A stretch of DNA of 64,000 nt from Arthrobacter alpinus (GCF_900105965.1 NZ_FNTV01000001.1:2976001-3040000); one strand, 5' to 3'. Counted from the stretch's first letter, positions 53,375 through 62,479 are shown. A program made the numbers and translations. Notes: generated by a model not told the origin, from the letters alone.

Positions 53375-55057
53375 CTACTTTTGTGCCGGAAGAACCAGTT
53401 CCCCGGTCTTGTCCGTGGACAGGGCCAGCGAGGAGACGTACTGCGGTTCACCGTCGGGCCCGTCCTGGGCTGAGCGGATCATGTCCGGGCGTTCGAACTC
53501 TAGCCCAGTGACATGGCAGAGCAGTTTGTGGTCGCTGGGGTTGCCGTCGGCGTCGAACATGGGCAGGTCAATGCCGTCATCGGTGCGCCGCAGGTAGTAC
53601 TTTCCGCGGGTCAGCACGGCCAGCAGGGGTGGCAGCAGCAATGCCAGGCCGACGGCGAAGATGGGTGAGTACGGCTGGATGGCCGAGCCAAACGCCCCGA
53701 AGAAAACAGCGATGGAAACGCCGGCCGAACCCAGCATGGAAACGAAACCCACAGGGTTGATGGCATAGAGCATCCCGCGGCGGAACTCCGGAACCCTGGG
53801 CGAGATCTTCAGCAGGTACTTGTTGATAACGATGTCGGAGGCAACGGTGACTATCCAAGCCATGGCACAGTTCGCGTAGAAGCCCAGAATGGTATTGAGG
53901 AACTCGAACATGTTTGCTTCCATGAGTGCCAGGGCGATCAACAGGTTGACCATCACAAATACCATGCGGCCCGGGTAGGTCTTGGTGACCCTTGTGAAGC
54001 TGTTGGTCCACGCCAACGAGCCCGAATAGGCGTTGGTCACGTTGATCTTGAGCTGCGAGATGACCACAAGAACCACGGCAAGGGTCATGGCCAGCCAGGC
54101 CGGCATCATCTCCTGATACACGCCCAGGAACTGGTGCACCGGTTCGTTGGCATGCACGGACGCCGCCGGATCCAACTTGGCGATCAGGTAGATGGCGATG
54201 AACATGCCCACGATCTGCTTGATGGCACCAAAAATGACCCAACCGGGGCCGGCAAGTATCACTGCACGCCACCAAGCGCCCTTGTTCGCGGCAGTTTTGG
54301 GCGGCATGAAGCGCAGGTAGTCGATCTGCTCGGCAATCTGGGCCATGAGCGACAGGCACACGCCTGCGGCGAGCATCACCGATGCGACATTGGTGCCTTC
54401 AGCACCGGACTTGCCCGTAAAGGCAAAGAAGTCATCAATGCTGCCCGGGTGGGACAGCAGCAAATAGCCCACCGGCACCACCATCAGCAAAAGCCACAGC
54501 GGAGTGGTCCAGACCTGAAGCTTGGCCAGGGTTTTCATCCCGTAAATCACAAATGGAATGATGACGATCGTGGATATTGCATATCCAATCCATTGCGGAA
54601 TGCCGAGCCCCAATTGCAGCCCCTGGGCCATGATTGACCCTTCGAGCGCAAAGAATATGAAGGTGAACGTTGCAAAGATGACGTTCGTGACCACGGATCC
54701 GTAATAACCAAACCCGGATCCTCGCGTGATCAAATCAAGGTCAATATTGTACCGTGCGGCATAATATGCCAGAGGGAAACCGGTGGCGAAAATGATTACC
54801 GCGGCCACAATAATGCCGAGAATCGCATTTGTGGTGCCATAGGCAATGCCAATGTTTGCCCCGATGGAGAAGTCCGCCAGATATGCGATCCCGCCCAAGG
54901 CGCTGGTTGCCACCACCCCGGCAGTCCATTTCCGGTACGAACGCGGCGCGAACCGGAGAGTGTAGTCCTCCAGGCTTTCCTTGGTCGCGCTGATCGCAGC
55001 GTCATTGGCAGGCGCCTGCGGTTCAAGAATTTGAGTGCTCTTTGAATCAATACTCAT
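53375..55057 (-). CDS. NCS1-family nucleobase/cation symporter (cytosine or purine permease type)
   Basis: A 560-residue membrane protein with about twelve helices. Visible NCS1 features: the N-terminal PRSYRKWTAGV, helix 1 GIAYLADFSIGANIGIAYG, LITRGSGFGYYGS in the region of the substrate site, and QLKINVTNAYSGSLAWTNSF near helix 8. These resemble the CodB/PucI branch more than Fur-type permeases. It probably imports a nucleobase, allantoin or hydantoin-type compound with a cation. No catabolic gene lies beside it. The ATG at 55057 has no strong ribosome site. Confidence 0.9.
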   Translation of the reverse strand: MSIDSKSTQILEPQAPANDAAISATKESLEDYTLRFAPRSYRKWTAGVVATSALGGIAYLADFSIGANIGIAYGTTNAILGIIVAAVIIFATGFPLAYYAARYNIDLDLITRGSGFGYYGSVVTNVIFATFTFIFFALEGSIMAQGLQLGLGIPQWIGYAISTIVIIPFVIYGMKTLAKLQVWTTPLWLLLMVVPVGYLLLSHPGSIDDFFAFTGKSGAEGTNVASVMLAAGVCLSLMAQIAEQIDYLRFMPPKTAANKGAWWRAVILAGPGWVIFGAIKQIVGMFIAIYLIAKLDPAASVHANEPVHQFLGVYQEMMPAWLAMTLAVVLVVISQLKINVTNAYSGSLAWTNSFTRVTKTYPGRMVFVMVNLLIALALMEANMFEFLNTILGFYANCAMAWIVTVASDIVINKYLLKISPRVPEFRRGMLYAINPVGFVSMLGSAGVSIAVFFGAFGSAIQPYSPIFAVGLALLLPPLLAVLTRGKYYLRRTDDGIDLPMFDADGNPSDHKLLCHVTGLEFERPDMIRSAQDGPDGEPQYVSSLALSTDKTGELVLPAQK

Positions 55058-55631
55058 CCGGGCATCACTTTCGTAGCGGGAAGGTCAGGTGAAACGCTAT
55101 CCACACCATGCGACAGCCGGGTCACCGATTTGTTTCCAGAGCGTTAATTGCCGATTCCCGCAATGCCCACCATGAATTGTGAATCAAACAAAATAGATGA
55201 CCTCCCGTTTCTGTGAACTGGGCACTGATTTGAGCATCCACAGGGCTGAGGATCTTGACTGGGTCGCCGCTCCTGACGTGAACGTTCCCCGCGCAGTGCA
55301 GATGACTTCTAAAAATGACAGACAGTTTGGAGCGTAGCTACTCCTGGCGGATCAGATCACGTTCAGTTGGACTGACCTCACCGAGAACTTTGTCATCCCA
55401 CGGCAGTCTCAATTGTTTGGGTACTTACTACCCGCTACCTTTTGGACATATTCTTGCGAATCCTTGATGAATGCCAAGATATGTAGTTGTGCCCGCATCA
55501 CCAGGGTATATGGGGGCCTTACGACGCCAACATAGTGTTGGGCGTACTCAGCCCCTCATGTTCAATGGCACAGCAATGGGTCTACAGACCAGTGATGTTT
55601 GTCTGGATTTTGGTTTTTGGAAGGAAAATGG
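55058..55631. other. Intergenic 574 bp upstream of the NCS1 transporter
   Basis: The longest gene-free stretch of the right half. Neither strand shows a frame with coding composition. The nucleobase transporter promoter must lie in the right part near 55080-55200, but no clear -35/-10 pair or riboswitch-like helix set is apparent. Confidence 0.4.
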
Positions 55632-55844
55632 ATGAGCGTGCCAGTAAGAAGATCACTTTTCGGTGCCTTGTTTGGCCTGGTCGTTGGGGTTGCCGCTGAG
55701 GGAATCCGTTACGGCCTTGGGGATCGTCGATCTCTCGGAGAAATGCTCTTCATGGTCATAGGCCTCATGGTGATCGGCCTAATCGCAACTCTGTTTCGCA
55801 TCTCAAAAAAGCGAGTCCAAGGGAACGTCTCGAACAAAGACTGA
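55632..55844 (+). CDS. Small membrane protein, 70 aa
   Basis: Two hydrophobic segments (LFGALFGLVVGVAAEGI and MLFMVIGLMVIGLIATLF) joined by a short loop, with a basic tail RISKKRVQG. ATG at 55632 follows AAGGA six bases upstream, a good ribosome site. No family recognised. Confidence 0.65.
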   Translation: MSVPVRRSLFGALFGLVVGVAAEGIRYGLGDRRSLGEMLFMVIGLMVIGLIATLFRISKKRVQGNVSNKD

Positions 55845-55930
55845 CCACAAACACAATGCGAAAGAGGGGTCTGCCCCGCCCATTTGTCGACTCCCCAGGG
55901 CGGGTTGATGACATATGCAACACTGAGGCT

Positions 55931-56275
55931 ATGGACCTAAAGTATCTCGCTCGTGGCGCGGCAGCGTTCTTAGTCGTTGGCGCCATGACTGGCTGCAACT
56001 CCGGCGCTGAGTCCGGAAGTGTAAGCGTCGAAGTTCGCACCATGACACCCGGCGCCCAAGGCGGGCCTTACGAGGTGAAGGTCCGAGGCTCCGATGGAGA
56101 GCTGGTCAATTCGCGAGAAGTGTCGGTCGGATCCACCTACGTCATCGAAGACGTCCCCTACGGTTGGGTGTCAGTCGAGGCAACTTCAGGGTGCACGGTT
56201 GAAAATGAGCTGACTTCAGAGTCGCCCACGATGCGGATGATCATAGAAGCGGGCAACTGCACCCTCGCCGACTAG
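55931..56275 (+). CDS. Putative small lipoprotein, 114 aa
   Basis: A lipoprotein signal: MDLKYLARGAAAFLVVGAMTG with cysteine 22 in lipobox AMTGC. The mature 90 residues are beta-rich (VSVEVRTMTPG, YEVKVRGSDG, SVEATSGCTVEN) and hold one pair of cysteines. The fold resembles an Ig-like or PEGA-like small domain. Function unknown. Confidence 0.65.
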   Translation: MDLKYLARGAAAFLVVGAMTGCNSGAESGSVSVEVRTMTPGAQGGPYEVKVRGSDGELVNSREVSVGSTYVIEDVPYGWVSVEATSGCTVENELTSESPTMRMIIEAGNCTLAD

Positions 56276-56476
56276 TCCACCCGGACCCGCCCCTAGGTCG
56301 CCGCGGTGGTTGTCCTTCGGTGAATGCCAATGGAATCACCTTGACCTCAACATGTTGCGTTCGAGCGCGCTGTCACGCCAGTGTTTCACCTTCGGGAGTG
56401 AGCGAGGTCCGGCAGAACACGAGCCTGTTCGTCAAGGACCGCCTTTGCCGTTGGGGCTGCCCCGGTTGGCCCGGAA

Positions 56477-56848
56477 TCAGTTGCGTGTGGCGCGATCGTG
56501 AACAGTGACGGAGTACCCGTCGAGATCCTGAAAGACGAATGTCATTCCGAACGGGCCCTCGAAGGGTTCCCGCAGGATGGTCGCACCCGCCCCCGCTACG
56601 GCACTGTGCAAGGCGACGGCCTCAGGATCATGCAGCCACAGCGCAACGCCGAGTCCCAATGGGCCAGATTCGAGATCCAAGCCGGGTTCGGGGTCGCGAA
56701 CCGCGAAGGTCGGCTGGGTATCGAAGACGACGGCGTGTGGAGGCGAGAAGGGTGCGCGGGTCAGACCGACGGTGTTCTCGTAGAAGGCTGCCGCCTTCTC
56801 TAGATCGCGGACCTGCAGGGCAATGAAGTCGGGACCGGTGACGGCCAT
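56477..56848 (-). CDS. VOC-family (glyoxalase/bleomycin resistance type) protein
   Basis: A 123-residue protein with the paired beta-alpha-beta-beta-beta modules of the vicinal-oxygen-chelate fold: FIALQVRDLEKAAAFYENTVGL, then TILREPFEGPFGMTFVFQDLDG. ATG at 56848 follows AAGGAG. It is divergent from the MarR gene; the two operator copies lie between them. It may detoxify an electrophile or drug, the inducer of the MarR protein. Substrate unknown. Confidence 0.88.
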   Translation of the reverse strand: MAVTGPDFIALQVRDLEKAAAFYENTVGLTRAPFSPPHAVVFDTQPTFAVRDPEPGLDLESGPLGLGVALWLHDPEAVALHSAVAGAGATILREPFEGPFGMTFVFQDLDGYSVTVHDRATRN

Positions 56849-56863
56849 AATAATTCTCCTTGT

Positions 56864-56908
56864 ATGTCAGTTTCCTTACATCCAGACTCTATGTCAGAAT
56901 TCTTACAT
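56864..56908. promoter_or_regulatory. Two copies of an 18-bp MarR operator
   Basis: ATGTCAGTTTCCTTACAT (56864-56881) and ATGTCAGAATTCTTACAT (56891-56908), 15 of 18 identical, both with inverted ATGT...ACAT ends and 27 bp centre to centre. Copy 2 overlaps the MarR start codon, copy 1 the VOC side. Confidence 0.8.
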
Positions 56909-57332
56909 GAGCAACCGGGAACAACAGGTCGGATACGTAGTCAAGCAGGCACAATCAGTGCTTCGTCTTCGCATGGAGGAGGCGCTGCACCGGCACTCCC
57001 TCACTGTTTCCCAGTACTCATGCCTTCACCATCTGCTCCGCGATCCTGGTATCTCCGCTGCTGGGCTGGCCCGCGCCACGTTCATGACGCGCCAGTCCAT
57101 GAACTCGATGCTGCAGCAATTACTCGAACGTGGACTGGTCGAACGCCCTACCCGCCCCGAGAGCGGTCGCGCTTTACCGACAGCACTCACGGCAGCTGGT
57201 GCTGATCTCCTCTCCGCCGCACAGGCTGATGTGGACGGAGTTGAAGAGCGGATGCTGTCAGGACTTAGCCCCTCCGAGCTCACCTCACTCACTTACGGAC
57301 TCAACGCTTGCGTCAAAGCGCTGGAGGACTGA
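56907..57332 (+). CDS. MarR-family transcriptional regulator
   Basis: A 141-residue winged-helix regulator. Recognition region: SVLRLRMEEALHRHSLTVS, then GISAAGLARATFMTRQSMNSM and the wing GLVERPTRPESGRALPTALT. ATG 56907 lacks a ribosome site and overlaps operator copy 2, so it is probably a leaderless, autorepressed message. It is divergent from the VOC gene and should control both. Confidence 0.9.
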   Translation: MSNREQQVGYVVKQAQSVLRLRMEEALHRHSLTVSQYSCLHHLLRDPGISAAGLARATFMTRQSMNSMLQQLLERGLVERPTRPESGRALPTALTAAGADLLSAAQADVDGVEERMLSGLSPSELTSLTYGLNACVKALED

Positions 57333-57540
57333 GCTTGCAAGAAGGACCACCCGCTAGACGTTTCGCAAAGGATGTACCTCGAACATGCACTTTCCGGAGC
57401 TAAAATCTTGTCAATCCAAAGTCTTGGCACCGCCCATGTTGGAGCCAATCACCCCCTTTCCCACTACCGAGGACATGGCCATACGCTCTTGGACGCCGTT
57501 CTACTGGCCACACTGTACGGTGGACGGAAAGAGCTTTTCT

Positions 57541-57565
57541 TGGCACCACCAACTTGGTGGTGCCA
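57541..57565. terminator. 11-bp inverted repeat
   Basis: TGGCACCACCA (57541-57551) and TGGTGGTGCCA (57555-57565) with a 3-nt loop, 18 bp before the small membrane gene at 57583. It may end the transcript of an upstream gene or act as a leader hairpin. Confidence 0.55.
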
Positions 57566-57582
57566 GATAGTTGGGGGTTTAG

Positions 57583-57753
57583 GTGACTGGAATGTTTGGA
57601 GTGTATGGCGGCCTATTGGTTGGGCTCTACCTTTTGGTGGTGGCCGTTGTCGCGGTACTCCTCGTCTGGGTTTTGATTCTGTCCATTATTTTCCTGAGGC
57701 TGCGTATTGCGGAGGTTCGGGGAACGATGGACTCCAGAAACCGAAGTAAGTAG
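57583..57753 (+). CDS. Small single-helix membrane protein, 56 aa
   Basis: GTG at 57583 with GGGGG six bases upstream. The protein is almost one long hydrophobic stretch (LLVGLYLLVVAVVAVLLVWV, then LILSIIFLRL) followed by a short charged tail IAEVRGTMDSRNRSK. It is another of the small membrane proteins of this region. Function unknown. Confidence 0.5.
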   Translation: MTGMFGVYGGLLVGLYLLVVAVVAVLLVWVLILSIIFLRLRIAEVRGTMDSRNRSK

Positions 57754-58165
57754 AACTCGACCATTGCGTTTCGAAGCCTGAGCCCTCAGCGGTTTCAAGA
57801 AGGCTTTGTGTTCGATCGACTGTCCCGCAAACCGTTCCATTATGAACACCCCCGACGGTGGCGCGATCGTCTCACGATGCCGACATACCCGTCTGCCGTT
57901 GGCTCGTTGGGCAGTTGAACAGGAATCACCAGGAGAAGTCGTCACCGGTTGGCTTGTGAAAACGTGAAATATCCAACGCGAAGATGTGGCCGAGCGCCGT
58001 ACCGGCCTGCATTTGTCGGGTTTGATCTTATTGGTGCGTGGCCAGGCGCCATCCGGCAGTGAGCCGCTCAAAAAATCTACGACTGAGACCAAGATTCTAT
58101 GGCCAATCGCCGCCCTAGTCCTCACCAGGGCATTTTAGTGCCGCATGACTAAAGCAGGAGGAACA
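57754..58165. other. Intergenic 412 bp
   Basis: No supported gene. A 170-codon open frame on the minus strand (57613-58125) overlaps the small membrane gene and has no ribosome site or coding bias. Nothing else is recognised. Confidence 0.4.
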
Positions 58166-58357
58166 ATGTCAAAGAGTCAAATATCAAAGTACTCTGGCTG
58201 CTTCGCAGTCTTCGTTCTAGCCGTATGCATTGAGCCAGTCGTCAGAAACCCAACTGGTAGTCACTGGCTCTTCCTCGCAGGCTCCGTAGTGTTCTTCACG
58301 CTGTGCTTCTATTTTGGTTTGTTGCTCATAGCAAAATACAAATCGCTCCACCGTTAA
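58166..58357 (+). CDS. Small two-helix membrane protein, 63 aa
   Basis: ATG 58166 has an exact AGGAGG four to five bases upstream. Two helices: YSGCFAVFVLAVCIEPVV and WLFLAGSVVFFTLCFYFGLLL, short loop, basic end KYKSLHR. Lower GC than neighbours in the third position suggests recent acquisition. A terminator follows. Function unknown. Confidence 0.7.
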   Translation: MSKSQISKYSGCFAVFVLAVCIEPVVRNPTGSHWLFLAGSVVFFTLCFYFGLLLIAKYKSLHR

Positions 58358-58375
58358 CAACACCGCATCAGATTC

Positions 58376-58412
58376 AAGATGGTCACCGCAATTTTGTGGC
58401 GACCATCTTTGT
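58376..58412 (+). terminator. Intrinsic terminator after the 63-aa membrane protein
   Basis: AAGATGGTC and GACCATCTT form a 9-bp stem with an extra inner CCGCA/TGTGG pairing, followed by TTTGTTG, 18 bp after the stop. Confidence 0.7.
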
Positions 58413-58613
58413 TGATGTCGATCGTCCCAGAATCCTCCGAACGGATTTCTAAACAGTGGTCCCACCGATTTGGGCCGATGCAACCTATGTTCTAGCTACG
58501 GTTTTCACCGGGATTCATCGCAAAAAAGTGAGACACCAAGAGGACCAACCTGCCCTATGCCCCGGAATCATAATAATTTTGACCGTTGACATGAGATCCT
58601 CGAATTTCCGACT

Positions 58614-59078
58614 TTAGCGGTGTTTTGTCCGACGTTCTTGCCGCTGGAGGTCACGTAATGTTGTTGCAGGGCCTGCCTGCTCCCTGTGCCAAGCCTTGAT
58701 GGCAAGAAGGGAGACAGTCACCAAAGCGCCGGTCGACAGCAGCCAGATCGGAAAGCCGCCAATGTCGCCCGCTGCGCCATCCGGACTGCCCAACGACATC
58801 AGCAGTCCGCTTGTCACCGCCGCACACACCGCCGAAACCACCGTCGCGATGTACAGCCAAAGAAAAGCCCGGTTCTGCCGGAACAGGCTCTTGGGCGCCA
58901 CCACCAGGAACGCCAGTGGGGTTGCCAATGCAAACGTGATCGAAGCAATGTAGGCGGGACCGTACAGGGCATCCGTGCGAGGAAAAACGAGGCCACTGAC
59001 AGCCGATAACACCGCCAATACGCCGGGCATGGCCTGGAGCCGGGGTGACCGCAACTGTTCTGCCCATTGCTTTCCCAT
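58614..59078 (-). CDS. Four-helix membrane protein, 154 aa
   Basis: Four predicted helices: AMPGVLAVLSAVSGLVF, YGPAYIASITFALATPLAFL, FLWLYIATVVSAVCAAV and FPIWLLSTGALVTVSLLA, with a basic C-terminal tail LQRQERRTKHR. ATG 59078 follows GGGGG. No conserved family is recognised. It may be a permease-like or regulator-associated membrane protein. Confidence 0.7.
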   Translation of the reverse strand: MGKQWAEQLRSPRLQAMPGVLAVLSAVSGLVFPRTDALYGPAYIASITFALATPLAFLVVAPKSLFRQNRAFLWLYIATVVSAVCAAVTSGLLMSLGSPDGAAGDIGGFPIWLLSTGALVTVSLLAIKAWHREQAGPATTLRDLQRQERRTKHR

Positions 59079-59272
59079 TCGAACCCCCAAGTATCGGCAT
59101 GACCTGCAGCAGACGTCTTCCAAATTTCGGATGCATGAACAGCGTAACCCGACAAGAATCCTGAATTCAGGGTTCGCCTGACCCTGGAGCCGCGGCGCCC
59201 TGCGCCGTCGTCCTCTCGACCAACCACGCGATCAGCATCTCCTTACCCTTTGTCGGCCGATACGCTGGGATC

Positions 59273-59707
59273 GTGCGCAGTACTTGGGACGTTGACGAGA
59301 CCGGCGTGATGTGTTTGCCGTCGGGCCGACTCCTGCGCGGCCGTGGCCTTCACAAACCGCTCGCCAGTGGCGCTACCCCCGACTTCGCGCTCTACCTTTT
59401 GGGGCAGAGACCGGCACCGGTCGAATGGGAAGCACGTTGGGTGCCATGGCCCGACTTTCGGCTGCCAAGGGACCACGGCGATGCACGGGACGCGCTGCGT
59501 GAAGCATGGCTTCGCTCTGAGAAAGAGCGAGTCGAGATCGCTTGCGATGGCGGTCGCGGGCGCACGGGCACCGCACTGGCGTGTATTGCCGTCCTCGACG
59601 GCGTACCTGCTGACAAGGCAGTGAAGTTCGTTCGCGAGCATTACAACCCGCGCGCGGTCGAGACGCCATGGCAGCGCCGGTACATCGCGCACTTCACCGC
59701 GGACTGA
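59273..59707 (+). CDS. Protein-tyrosine-phosphatase-like protein, 144 aa
   Basis: The active-site loop C-x5-R-(S/T) is visible as CDGGRGRTG at about residues 90-98, preceded by a beta strand EIA and followed by the helix TALACIAVL. An upstream FRLPRDHGD segment could supply the general acid aspartate. It resembles short bacterial dual-specificity phosphatases. The GTG start at 59273 has GGGA upstream. Substrate unknown. Single gene. Confidence 0.8.
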   Translation: MRSTWDVDETGVMCLPSGRLLRGRGLHKPLASGATPDFALYLLGQRPAPVEWEARWVPWPDFRLPRDHGDARDALREAWLRSEKERVEIACDGGRGRTGTALACIAVLDGVPADKAVKFVREHYNPRAVETPWQRRYIAHFTAD

Positions 59708-59911
59708 CCCACCCACCTGGCGACCGGCAAGGGCACGCTGTCCTGCAAGGGGTTTCTTGCAAGACATGCAATCACTGATGTTCCTCGCCCAGGTCCCACG
59801 GCATAGCGTCCCGCGTGTAATCCTTGTGACGGAGGTTCAGCACCTCACCCACTTGCCCCGGAGCGGCGCCACCAATGCGTAGCCGGAACCGCGGAGCGCT
59901 AAACTCACGTT

Positions 59912-60274
59912 ATGGGTGAAAAAGCGAAGAGCGTCGAAGAGTATCTCAGCGCGCTCGACCCCGAGTACCGAGCAGAACTCGAACGGATCCGCGCACTCGT
60001 AACGAAACTCGTGCCGGACACCGAAGAGACCATAAGTTATGGGATGCCGACGCTCAAATATAAGAACCGGGCACTGGTGTACTTCACCGCATCCAAGAAG
60101 CATATGAGCTTCTACCCCTCTTCATGGGCGATCGAGGAGTTAAGGGACCAGCTCAAGAACTACAAGACCACCCAACACGCGATCCAATTTACGCTGGACA
60201 AGACCCTGCCCATCCGCCTGATCGAAGATCTGGTTCGCGTCCATGTGCGAGAAATTGACGCCAACAAGCAGTAA
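59912..60274 (+). CDS. DUF1801-domain protein
   Basis: A 120-residue protein matching the DUF1801 (YdhG/YjhX-like) pattern: SVEEYLSALDPEYRAELERI, LVPDTEETISYGMPTLKYKN and ALVYFTASKKHMSFYP. Members are small cytoplasmic proteins; one branch has been linked to iron handling, but the role is unproven. ATG with weak ribosome site. Single gene. Confidence 0.85.
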   Translation: MGEKAKSVEEYLSALDPEYRAELERIRALVTKLVPDTEETISYGMPTLKYKNRALVYFTASKKHMSFYPSSWAIEELRDQLKNYKTTQHAIQFTLDKTLPIRLIEDLVRVHVREIDANKQ

Positions 60275-60319
60275 GCCGCCAGATGGATCATTGGTCAGAA
60301 AACCATCTAGGAGCTCCGT

Positions 60320-60691
60320 GTGAAAGCTTTCATCGCATCTATACTGGCCGCAATATTCGGGATTTTCACTATTCATGTTCCCGGGTTCTACATAGCCGCC
60401 ATAGTTATTTCCATTGCCCTCTCGCTGTTAGCTGCGGTGCTTTGCTTCGTTTCGGCAAAGAGCAATCGTTCTCAAGCAGCCAGCGCCTCTCCTGTCTATG
60501 CAGTGGCAGGCATTCTTGCTCTTCTGACCGCTGTAGCGGGGTCTTTCCGCCTGTCAGATCTGACCAATATGGTGCCCGTCTCCGCCGGTTTTGATCTACT
60601 GGGGTGGCTGGCCGCCGCGGCACTGACCATCGGGCTATCCGGCGCAGCTTTACTCGCCTCAGGCTCTAAGCAGCGCGGCGCAAACAATTAG
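60320..60691 (+). CDS. Four-helix membrane protein, 123 aa
   Basis: Hydrophobic segments AFIASILAAIFGIFTIHV, FYIAAIVISIALSLLAAVL, VYAVAGILALLTAVAGSF and LLGWLAAAALTIGLSGAAL are well separated. GTG 60320 has AGGAG five bases upstream. No family recognised. Confidence 0.7.
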   Translation: MKAFIASILAAIFGIFTIHVPGFYIAAIVISIALSLLAAVLCFVSAKSNRSQAASASPVYAVAGILALLTAVAGSFRLSDLTNMVPVSAGFDLLGWLAAAALTIGLSGAALLASGSKQRGANN

Positions 60692-60902
60692 GATTCCAAT
60701 AACAATGTCTTGCTTGTTCCCGGCGGCCCTTTGCGATGTTTCTTCTCACCCTCGACATGGCCAATGTGGATCTGATCATTGTTTAGCCCCGCTTGGGTAA
60801 GACTCATTCCGTAAGGCACCTTCGACTCAAGCGATGCGCCAGAGCATTCCATTTATTGAAACGGCAGACCGGAAAAGGCACAAATGGCGGCGACGAAGGG
60901 CG

Positions 60903-61079
60903 TCAGGGCTGACGTATTTTTCCTTTTGAAGCCAACCCGTTGATCAAAACTACACCAACGCAGGCAAGTAAAGTAGTAAGAAGAAGCCCAGTGAATGGTT
61001 CTAGATACCTGCCAAAGTTATACGCGGCGAAGGCACAGACTAAAACGGTCAAGCTAATCACGAGCTGTTTTACTCTCAT
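60903..61079 (-). CDS. Small membrane protein, 58 aa
   Basis: Reading from ATG 61079 gives two short helices, LVISLTVLVCAFAAYNF and LLLTTLLACVGVVLI, with a basic end LASKGKIRQP. The ribosome site is weak. One of several small membrane ORFs in this region; longer upstream extensions lack coding bias. Confidence 0.5.
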   Translation of the reverse strand: MRVKQLVISLTVLVCAFAAYNFGRYLEPFTGLLLTTLLACVGVVLINGLASKGKIRQP

Positions 61080-61343
61080 GCTGCTGATCGTCTCACGAGC
61101 GTTCGACGTTTGACAGTAACTCACGGGGAGATGACTGAGGTAGATCCGCCTCTCAGGGTTCCAATTGGGGACGTCGCCGGACTGCGCCAACGCGGCTTCC
61201 GAAATGACGCGGCCCTACAAGCAGGCCGGCGGCGGCGGTGAGTACGTTTGCCCCAGGAAATAGAGGCCTAGTTTGATGAGTGCCGGCGAGTGTAGTGTGT
61301 TGATCAGTGCCCCACTCGTGCTGGTCTCTAGGAGTTGGCAATT

Positions 61344-61595
61344 GTGAAAGAACTTCGGAACATACCCCTCTGGGCGATGATACTTTCCCTTTGCGTCGCG
61401 GCAGCAGCAGCCACCTTTGTAGTCATCGGGCTATTCCACGCCCTAACTGGTGCCGGGGTGACGCAAGTCTTTCTTGATGCTGTGATTGCCGGCGCACTGA
61501 CGCTCGGCGCGTGGTCAGTCGCGGTCAAAGGAAACCCTGCGCTTTCGAAGCATCGGGACAACCCACCGAACCGTCGGAGCCCACTCGAGTGGTAA
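61344..61595 (+). CDS. Small membrane protein, 83 aa
   Basis: GTG at 61344 has AGGAG nine bases upstream. Helices MILSLCVAAAAATFVVIGLF and VFLDAVIAGALTLGAWSVAV are separated by a short loop, with a polar tail NPALSKHRDNPPNRRSPLEW. No family recognised. Confidence 0.6.
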   Translation: MKELRNIPLWAMILSLCVAAAAATFVVIGLFHALTGAGVTQVFLDAVIAGALTLGAWSVAVKGNPALSKHRDNPPNRRSPLEW

Positions 61596-61679
61596 CTTCG
61601 GCCAACTTTGTTGCTTGGTGCCACCAGTTTCCTAGCTTTGGGTTCGCGAATCTGGCCTAGGTCCAATGCGTTTGTGGTC

Positions 61680-61934
61680 CTAAACGCAGCGAGCAACGGG
61701 CCATCCACTGAGGTGACTGTTGCGGGCTGGCCCCGCCAGCACGGAGAAGATGCCTGCGCTAATCAGAGACGCCCGAACAGGCAACAATTGCGGCGGGCAC
61801 GCCGCCGGAAGGCTGGCCGCACAGGCCCAACCTGGCAGAAGTGGCTGCGCCACCCAAAGTATGAGCAGGCCCAGAAAGACGACACAAGCTGCGACTACTG
61901 GTGAGCGCGTGGCGCCGCGCGTCTTGATGGGCAT
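61680..61934 (-). CDS. Possible small membrane protein, 84 aa
   Basis: Open frame with a single strong helix VVAACVVFLGLLILWVAQPLL and a basic N terminus MPIKTRGATRSP. There is no good ribosome site before ATG 61934. Composition is compatible with coding but a chance frame cannot be excluded. Confidence 0.4.
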   Translation of the reverse strand: MPIKTRGATRSPVVAACVVFLGLLILWVAQPLLPGWACAASLPAACPPQLLPVRASLISAGIFSVLAGPARNSHLSGWPVARCV

Positions 61935-62167
61935 GTCACCAGACTATCCAGCCGACACGTCCGTCGCGCGACGCCGGAGCCGAGGAGTCACGTTCTGGAG
62001 CGCAATCGTTGTATGCCTCGCGCGCTTCCGCAAGACGGTTGCCTAGAGACCTGTTCCAGTGAACAGTTCTCGAACAAACAGCGCAGGGCCTCTGAGTGAG
62101 AGGATCCAGAAGTATTATCGCCTTTAGATATCGGTTCCCGATATCAGGGACTTTGAGCGAGGTCTAA

Positions 62168-62479
62168 ATGCGCGAACTAACTCGTGCAGCCGTCCGGCTA
62201 CTCATCCTGCATCATGCCGCGGAGGAAGATATTCACGGCGCCTGGATGTCAGAGGAACTCTCCAACCATGGATACTCAATTTCCCCGGGGACGTTGTATC
62301 CAACCCTGCACAGAATGGAAGAGCAGGGACTGCTCAGCTCCCGCCGGAGGTCGTTAACGGGCGACCGCGCCGAATCTACCGAACCACATCACAAGGCATC
62401 CAAGCACTGGCCGAAGGCCGCATGGCCGTTGCTAAACTAGCGGCCGAAGTACTCCCCACTCGGCAAAGGGATAGTGAAA
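62168..62479 (+). pseudogene. PadR-family regulator, interrupted by a -1 frameshift
   Basis: The first 60 codons are a clear PadR winged helix: ILHHAAEEDIHGAWMSEEL, then SISPGTLYPTLHRMEEQGLL. After SSRR at 62346-62348 the frame loses homology and stops at 62440. Adding one G (CGCCGGGAGG) would continue as EVVNGRPRRIYRTTSQGIQA, the expected PadR wing and helix, and on to LAAEVLP just before the transporter start. In that restored frame there is no stop before the transporter gene, so a second small indel may exist. It precedes the APC permease, the likely target. Confidence 0.75.

Noticed and set aside
57613..58125. 170-codon open frame on the minus strand
   Set aside because: No ribosome site, no coding bias, and it overlaps a better small membrane gene at 57583-57753.
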